From Neurospora tetrasperma FGSC 2508 (Eukaryota; Ascomycota; Sordariomycetes; Sordariales; Sordariaceae), in contig NW_009799099.1 of the NCBI RefSeq assembly GCF_000213175.1, positions 3,539,215 through 3,603,214 of the forward strand: a stretch of DNA of 64,000 bases, given 5' to 3'. Of the stretch, positions 57,501 to 64,000 are shown one piece after another (the first letter of the stretch is position 1; each line of letters starts with the position of its first letter). A model generated the notes under the pieces. That model saw nothing but the letters and a program-made list of their open reading frames with translations, was not told the DNA's origin and did not search any database. The position numbers were made by a program, and so were the translations under genes.

Positions 57501-59380
57501 TTTGGAATTTTGACTGCCACGTTCCTACTGTGCATTCCTGGAGCTGACCGGTAATGCTTCGGTTTCCGTATGTTATTTTCACTGCTATGATCTATTCCCA
57601 AGGCGCGTTCTACAGCAGTCCAGTAGTCAAAGTCGCCAACCTCATTCACCATAGACCCATTTTCGCTGGGAAAACTCTTGTGTACGCCGGGAGGTGTTGG
57701 CACATTGCAGTAAGCAAGCTCGTCAAGCTCATAGTAGTCTGGGCACTGGTGGTCAACTTCTCGTTGGGCGGTTGCTGCTGCCAGCTCCATTGCTTCACTG
57801 AGAAGATTCTCCAGGTTGTTGACAGTACTTCGGAATTTCATGTCTATCGAGGCACCGGCTGTGGATTTCCTCAGCAGTGATCGAGGATACGTAGAGTCAT
57901 AGTCGTCCAACAAGCGCTCATGCATTGAATCCTTGCGCGGGAGCTCAGTGAATTTCTTCTTGTAAGGCTGTTGCTTGATAAGATCTCGTAGCCAGGCTCT
58001 TGTGCGGTTCAAGTTTCCCATGGCTGATGACATTGCCGCTGAGTTGAACTTGTTATCTGATGGCACTGAGATATGCTCAGCTACAGGATAAAGCTTTTCT
58101 TCGGGTGCTTTACCGAAATTAGTACGATCCGTGCTTCCCCTAAAATCAGGAGAAAAGGTCGTAAAATCGGCCCTAGGTCGATATGGCAAGCCTTGCTTGG
58201 CCGGCGTGGCATTGTTGGCATCGTTGCTACCTTGCATTGACTCCCAGTATGCGACGAGCTCGGATGCTGATTTGTGTTTTGGGAATCCGCGCGGCGTCAC
58301 TGCCTGGCCGATTGCAGAATCTTTTGAGCCATCGCCGTCATTGTATGGCTGCATCTCTGGTGTGAAGGAATAACCATAATGATGGTTCATGCGGCTGTCG
58401 GTGGACTTGAGGTGGCGAGGGGAATCCAGACAGGCTGAAATGTTATTTGAAGTGTTCATTTCCCCATGAGAGGGTGTTATAGCCGCAAGGTGATGGCTCG
58501 CAACATCCACTTGAGCTTGCGTGTGGTCCGTGGGACTCGGATCCCGTGAGGCAATGTAAGTAGCCAAGTCAAGCATTCCCTCTTGGTGGTACAAGGGCGG
58601 CAAGTTCGGCGATGGAACAGCTTTCAGTATCCCCTTCTGCCCGGTGAGATCAAATGCGCTAGACTTCGCGAGCTCCGCAACCGTTCGAACTTTTGGTTCT
58701 AAGCTGCGGCCATGCTGGTGGCAGCCTTTCGAAGTAACTGACAGTTCCTGAGACACTTGACTATCGGGCAATGTATGGTGGACAAAGTCACTGCTTGAGG
58801 GGTCCTGGTTTCCGCTCGTCTCTAGCCATTCTTTGAGGGGGTAGAGATTCTACCTCTGCCCAGGCGGACCGTTGAGATTGTACAAAGAGCCGGACGGTTC
58901 TTCCTCATACGTTGCGCCATAGAAGTAATCACGCCCTGATTCTAGTGGTGAATCGAGATCATGGGGTGAAGAATCGAATGTGACTCGGGAGCTTGCGTTG
59001 CGCGGTACTCTAGAACTCGAGGGCGTAGTGTCCATGGGAGTGAAAGGATCTGCTTGCTTGAACAATTAGCGGGCTTTGGGACAAAGATGACTCTTAGACG
59101 TACGTTTCCAAGGAGGAATCATGAACCTCATGTTGCCTGACTTGATGGTTATATTCGGACTTGGAACCGAATCGAGATGTTCATACTTGGGAATCGAGTC
59201 ACGATCCATCGAAGAGTACCGAGAATGCGAGATGTTGCTCAGTGTCTCCTGGTAGGCATTGTTACCCCTGAGACTAGGGAGAGACAACTCCGAAGAGGGG
59301 GCGCGCTGGTATGGTGGCGGATCAATGGGCCCAGAGTATGGATTCGCATCTCGAACGCTGCTCTTCTCAAAAGTAGGCAT
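54585..59380 (-). CDS. Very large MFS transporter, interrupted by two in-frame UAG codons
   Basis: Proposed exons are 59380-59104, 59049-57127 and 57070-54585: 1561 codons in one frame if two TAG codons are read through. Intron 1 (59050-59103) has donor GTACGT. The second intron (57071-57126) has donor GTTAGT and a CAAG acceptor, the only one keeping the frame. Residues up to about 740 are a Ser/Pro-rich disordered cytosolic region. Then come six membrane helices (FVAGVACLSTAFIGMVIGIYAG to GFYVSIMMIAVVLLLNVIC), an intracellular loop, and six more (GFMVMAVYVGWIYAQVILVI to GVLFLLTVLLLAVLVRF), making 12 TM in MFS fashion. The tail is charged and ends HARKEV. TAG codons lie at 58850-58852 (codon 159) and 56073-56075 (codon 1066, between TM6 and TM7). 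Without restoration the products are 158 residues, or a half-transporter if the first TAG is bypassed. The substrate is unknown. It could instead be a decaying pseudogene. Confidence 0.75.
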
Positions 59381-60289
59381 GGCGGTTGTATACCACAGAT
59401 AATGGGACCGGAAGTTTGGTGTCGGGAGGGCTCTTCCGGGGGACGATCTCACACAGAACGATATTGATCTGATATGGAGCCTGGTGTCTCGGGGTGTCGA
59501 AAGGAATCCAACCGTGTTTTGAGGACAAGATGAGGACCAAGATTAGGAGGTACGAGAAGTATAAGGAGACCTTGGTAACAGCAGAGAAGACAACCAGGAG
59601 TACCAGGACCATATAGGATAGAGATAAAGCCGAGGATAAAGGATGCAGTGAAGGATGATGCGGTGTTAAGAATACCGAGACATTTGTTAGGTCAATTATC
59701 TCTAGGGAGTGGAGCGGAGATGGAGAAAAGAAGAAATGCCAAGAAGAGGAGCAGGCCAAAGGGACGACTTTCATGAAAGAGTCCATTGTGAATGAGCCCC
59801 CAAGTACGGAAAGACCGGTGTTGTGATGGTGTACTTTAGGGAAGGAGCGAGGCTCGTCGGATGTTTTATTCCGTGTGCTGCCAGTTTCGAGGGACTGACG
59901 AGAAACGCAGGAGCACCCGTAAAACCTAGAAGTATGCCAGTGATAATGTCGGATACTAGTCGGTCGTGATTCGGAAGGAAGACTCACCAGGCTTTGGTCA
60001 CAGTGAGACACTGCAAGTTCGAGTGAAAGAGCCCTACACATCCACCGCAACTCCGAGTTCTCATATTTACCTGTAAACCCGAATGGTGGTATCTTAAATC
60101 CCTTTCACATATTTTGAATGCCTTTACCCTAAAACGCCACAGAATATTGCTCGCATATGAGCACTCCACCCAATGCCAACTTGCAAACAACGCAGTAATA
60201 TGTCCTTTCCCAGTGATCCATTTTCCAGCCTAGCTCCCAACGTACCATTACCACTTCCTGATATGCCCGCAGCCATGCTCTTCCGCCAC
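59381..60289. promoter_or_regulatory. Upstream region and leader of the MFS gene
   Basis: 909 bases. An upstream open frame on the minus strand (59367-60050, without an ATG at its head) holds an internal ATG near 59785 and runs past the MFS start in another frame. If transcribed it could act as an overlapping uORF. It includes hydrophobic stretches but no domain. Confidence 0.45.
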
Positions 60290-61092
60290 TCAAAGAAGCT
60301 CGAAATCGTCCAACTTGTCGCGGTACTTCATAATGTTCTGCTTGATCTTGCTGCCGACAGACCAAGTAACGAAGTCCTCCATACTCCTCGTCACCAGGAA
60401 AGCAGGATCACGGACCTCTTCAACACCCACACGGACATGACCCTGCTCAATCATCTTGGTCGCTGCTTGCACGGTCTCGGCCATACGAAGTCTGGTCATG
60501 ACGACGGGCAGTCGCCTCCTGGCAAAGGCCGAGACTGTGACTTGGTGCTCCACCTGTGACAGCTTCGACTTGGACTGTTATCGGACGTTAATAACTGCTC
60601 GAGTTGAACTTCGATACCGGAAGACATACCGAAAGAATTCCCATGTCGTAAAGCTTGTCGAGCAAAAGCTCCTCGTGCTTTCGCCTCACCTCGTTGTCTG
60701 GGGGAAGCAAACTGAGACGATGGGCGAGTTGGCGGAGGGACTGTGGCATATCATGTCAGTATGTCATGAACAGTTTCATATAGGTAAGGTTAGTTGATGA
60801 AACTTACACCGCACATCCTGTTGTACTTGTGCTAGAAGGGGGTCAGTCATGGTCATTATGAAAAGTCACTGTGAGCCTCATCCTTGATTGGATTAACATA
60901 CATAGTCCTCGGGCTTCTGAATCATGTATCGTCTGTGTGACTGTTAGCAAGATGTTCTCACACAAAAACCACTTAAGGCGAATGAGCGTACCTGGCGACA
61001 TCGTGATCTCTGTGCTTGTTGTCCGACTTGTAGTTGATGAAGTCGGTCTTCCGAAGAAGCTTCTGTTCCGCGTGCTTGAGCTTGCGGACCAT
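60290..61092 (-). CDS. imp3: U3 snoRNP protein Imp3
   Basis: Five exons: 61092-60992, 60932-60902 (31 nt), 60831-60808 (24 nt), 60740-60630 and 60574-60290. Together they give 183 residues, the same length as yeast Imp3. Introns have donors GTACGC, GTATGT, GTAAGT and GTATGT with good acceptors, and all junctions keep the frame. The protein reads [25 protein letters not shown], then [36 protein letters not shown]. The S4 RNA-binding domain follows: [52 protein letters not shown]. Imp3 binds U3 snoRNA and pre-rRNA in the SSU processome and helps U3-18S pairing. Two consecutive micro-exons are notable. It is head-to-head with the bS18m gene. Confidence 0.93.
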
Positions 61093-61740
61093 GTTGGCAA
61101 TTCGTTGTCTTTCTCACTGATGGTGTGTTGTTCTAGTTGGTTAAGGAGTGTGCCGTTGTGGAAAGATCTCAAAGACGTGGTATCAGTCGGACGGGTGTGG
61201 AGGCGATGGATGATTCAGTATCGTAATCTGATAGCAGCAGCAGCTGCAGTACAAGTGGTGGTGGTGTTCTGGCGTTGAACTTTTGCTGCAATGAAAACTC
61301 TTGCCCCACACTTTGTCGCCTGCCGGGCCCCTTGCTCAGCGCACTCTTAGCCCGCAGAGAGCCCCATTTTACCCCATAAAATAAATGGGGACGCTTCAGG
61401 CTTCCAGCAATCAGCTCCCGCCCTGCCAGCTGTCAGCCGCAACAGCGCCCCGGTCCGCGGCAGGCCCCGGCACTGCGCCGAAAAGAGATTGATCCGCCAA
61501 AAAGTGTCGCTGCCGGCCCGGAGCTCCAATTTCCAATTGCCCGCACCGACCGTGCCCGCCGCCGCATCTCCCCGTCGCGACTGAACCCCCGATCCCCGAT
61601 TCCCGACTCCGACCGATCGCGAAACGGGAGCTCCATTCTTGTGTGTGTGTGTGCGGTTTCCCCGAGAGGACTTACACATCGCCAAAGCCCAGCTGTTACA
61701 AGCTGTTGTAACCATTACAACAACGACCACCACCACCACC
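61093..61740. promoter_or_regulatory. Bidirectional promoter of imp3 and bS18m
   Basis: 648 bases between divergent starts. It is GC-rich near 61400-61620, with a short (TG)n run at 61638-61650 and an ACC run directly before the bS18m start. No specific factor site is claimed. Confidence 0.5.
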
Positions 61741-62750
61741 ATGTCGTCCTCTCGTCAATTCCTCTCCTCTGCGCTCAGGCAGTGCCGCGCTGCCGGCCAG
61801 AGGACCGCCCAGTTCTCGACCACCTCGCCGGCCGCTGCCAGTATGTTCGCTCCGTCGATCGCAAACACGATATGCCGCCCTCCACAACTCTATAAGCATA
61901 ACACATAAGCTAACAACACCTTCAATCACCAAACAGTCCGCGACATCCCCACCACTTCCTTCCAAAATGCCCCGCGCACCAACACCAACACCTCGTCGCC
62001 GTCGAGCAACAACAACAACAACAACGCCGGCTCGAACCAGTACAAGTCGGACATGTTCAACCTCCTAAACAGCGGCGCCGGCAGCCGGGGAGGAAGAGAC
62101 AGCTACAACAACGGACGCGACGTCGACGGAGGACAGCGCTATGGCAACAACAGCCAGAAGGTGCAGGAGCTGCTCCAGTCCGAGGTGACCTCCAACAACT
62201 ACATGCGCATGATGAAGCGCCGGTGGAACAACGGCGATGTGTATGCGCCGCGCGACCTGTCACCGTACGAGATGAAGGGCAGGAACGGGGGATGGGTGGA
62301 GGCGGCGGATGTGGTTGATGAGCTTGGGTTTAGTCCGTTGGATAACTATCGTGTATGTTTTCTTTTACTTCTTGTCACTCCCTCCCCCCTCTTTCGCTTG
62401 TTCCTGTTCCTTCATACACCCACCCCTCTTCCCAATTCCATTCATTGTCTTGAAAACTGGCCAGGCGAATGCTAATATCCTTGGGACAACAGAACTTCTC
62501 CCTCATCTCCGACTACATCACCCCCTTTGGGCGGATAAGGCACTCCAAGGAAACCGGCCTGAAACCCGTCAACCAGCGCAAGATCGCCAAGATGGTGCGG
62601 CGCGCCATCGGCCTCGGTATCCACCCCTCTGTGCACAAGCACCCCGAAATCCTCAAGAACAGCAACGGCAGGCACTTGTTGCCGCTTGTTGTGCCCAAGG
62701 GCCAGAAGGCGAACAAGACCAAGAACTTTGATGGAGAGGATGAGAACTAG
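61741..62750 (+). CDS. rsm18: Mitochondrial ribosomal protein bS18m
   Basis: Three exons, 61741-61840, 61937-62352 and 62493-62750, 257 residues. Introns are 61841-61936 (donor GTATGT, acceptor AACAG) and 62353-62492 (donor GTATGT, branch GCTAAT, acceptor AACAG). The N-terminus SSSRQFLSSALRQCRAAGQRTAQFSTTSPAAA is a mitochondrial presequence. Asn- and Gly-rich linkers follow. The bS18 core lies across the second junction: NFSLISDYITPFGRIRHSKETGLKPVNQRKIAKMVRRAIGLGIHP. This matches bacterial S18 (LLxxFITxxGKIxxRRxTGxxxxxQRxLAxAIKRAR). It is a subunit of the mitochondrial small ribosomal subunit (yeast Rsm18). The Asn-run insertion lengthens it relative to the yeast protein. Confidence 0.92.
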
Positions 62751-63369
62751 AATGGTCTGGAAGGTCTGGGATTGGGCGGATGAGGGGGGGAAATTATGGG
62801 GGAAATTTGCATGACTGGGCGGTTACGGGCGTGAGGTCGCTGTCTGGCTAGCAAGCATGGCTAGTAGCACGGTATGGGCTGGATGGATCGTTGATCGGTG
62901 GACTCTATTACGGTTATCATAGAGTTGGTGTATTATTACTGTATACACGGCACATAAAAGGGTATTTTACAAAGTTTGGGCTTAGATGATGGTAGTCATC
63001 AAAGGGTGATTGTGGAGGAATGCGGATAGTGAGCATCAGAGACGGAGTGACTGATCACTTCCTGTAAGCTACTTCATGATCTACTGTACAGACACTGGCG
63101 GAGAAACGAACAAAAAGACTAAACCTAGACCAAAACCGGTTCCTATATCCACCTTCTAGTTTTTGTCTAAAGGTGCTAAATGTACTGTACAACCCAAAGA
63201 TAAACCATCCTCCTGCCCACCCGCTCAGAAGCTCAAAAAGCCACATAACCATCATACAACCATGCAATCCCCCCTCTAACTGTAAATCATGATTCTCTGT
63301 ACAAGTCCTGTTTTTCCTTTCTTTTCACTTACTGTCGATATCTTATGTAATATGACCCTCGGGTTGAGG
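62751..63369. other. Convergent 3' flanks
   Basis: 619 bases between the bS18m stop and the end of the PPR-like gene. Nothing else is visible. Confidence 0.5.
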
Positions 63370-64000
63370 TCAAGCCTCAAACAGCCTGGTAATGTTGAAC
63401 ACAGGTCCCTGAAATTCGGTATCTTTCTGCCCCTTGCTCTCCAATCTCGCCCACTCCTCCGGGTACTCCTCCTTTGCCCAGGCCGCGAACTCGTCTTTGG
63501 ACACGGGGTCGGGAAGGGCGTTATAGGTTAGTCCAAGCCTGTTTGATTCAGTTATTGTCAGCATTTTCGACAGCGTCTTGCAGGAGTTTTCCAACAATAA
63601 CAAAAATGGGAGACTCACGTCATCATACTAGCCCCATACCCCAAGCTCGCATCAGTCCCCTTGATCAGCTTAAACACCTCGTCCATCTTTCTCCCCCACG
63701 CCGCGTTACTCCTTGCGATAGCCGCGCAATACGCATTGAAAACGTACTGCGGCACCTCCAGATCCATCCGCAACATCTTCTGCCACACCGGCCTAGCATA
63801 CCGATCGCCTAGCGGGATCAGCTCGCAGCACCAAAACACAATAGCCAAGCTGTTGTACGACGGGCCCTCGGCCGAGCGGGTGATGTGTTCCTCCCAGAAA
63901 TCCAGCGCAGTAAAGGGGTCTCCGCCGGCCGCGTACGCCAACATCAGGGCGTTGTACAGCCTTGTGCTCATCTCCACGCGCGTGTCCATCTTGAGCATGT
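63370..64000 (-). CDS. PPR-like mitochondrial protein, 3' part only
   Basis: The last exon is 63538-63370. A second exon enters from the window edge at 63619-64000 (5' part missing). The intron (63539-63618, 80 nt) has donor GTGAGT, acceptor AACAG and phase 2. The visible part has helical repeats in PPR style: STRLYNALMLAYAAGGDPFTALDFWEEHITRS, then GPSYNSLAIVFWCCELIPLGDRYARPVWQKMLRMDLEVPQYVFNAYCAAIA. The C-terminus reads LGLTYNALPDPVSKDEFAAWAKEEYPEEW. This fits fungal mitochondrial PPR proteins, possibly a complex I assembly factor of the CIA84 type, but the fragment is too short to decide. Confidence 0.75.

Overview
The window is nuclear DNA from a filamentous ascomycete. It is most likely a Sordariomycete close to Neurospora or Sordaria. 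The evidence is short introns (about 50-90 nt, donors GTATGT/GTAAGT/GTACGT, branch sites CTAAC/CTGAC), single genes with their own flanks, a WetA-type conidiation regulator, and fungal versions of MICOS, mitoribosome and U3 snoRNP genes. The genus is an inference, because no marker gene here decides it. A run of 784 N (22867-23650) is an assembly gap.

Layout. 0-6 kb: wet-1 (WetA) and an unrecognised Gln/Ser-rich gene, both on the minus strand. 6-12.4 kb: a 6.6 kb stretch with no gene I can support. 12.4-17 kb: a doubtful membrane ORF, a conserved-looking RRM-like protein and a small single-pass membrane protein. 18-27 kb: a housekeeping block of mic12 and mitoribosomal bL17m (divergent), then utp25 and eIF3f (divergent). 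27.8-37.4 kb: an R3H/SUZ RNA-binding protein, an RS-rich zinc-knuckle protein convergent with the spliceosomal protein Cwf18, and a large mitochondrial PPR protein. 37.4-39.2 kb: three diverged direct repeats and a short tandem repeat. 39.5-41.6 kb: an acyltransferase-3 membrane protein. 44.4-45.6 kb: ALA dehydratase. 48.2-54 kb: a disordered unknown protein, a small basic protein and a tyrosine-phosphatase-like enzyme. 54.6-59.4 kb: a very large MFS transporter gene broken by in-frame UAG codons. 60.3-64 kb: imp3, mitoribosomal bS18m, and the 3' end of a PPR-like gene cut by the window edge.

Most genes serve RNA or organelle biogenesis: U3 snoRNP/SSU processome (Utp25, Imp3), translation initiation (eIF3f), splicing (Cwf18, probably the zinc-knuckle protein), mitochondrial translation (bL17m, bS18m), mitochondrial RNA (PPR) and cristae (Mic12). 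Several lie head-to-head over 0.6-0.85 kb promoters.

Two observations stand out. (1) The MFS gene keeps one reading frame through two UAG codons. One of them falls exactly between TM6 and TM7 of a 12-TM transporter, which is what a gene restored by sexual-stage A-to-I mRNA editing would look like. (2) The zinc-knuckle gene needs a 59-nt AT-AC intron (ATAAGT...AC) to give a perfect CX2CX4HX4C knuckle.
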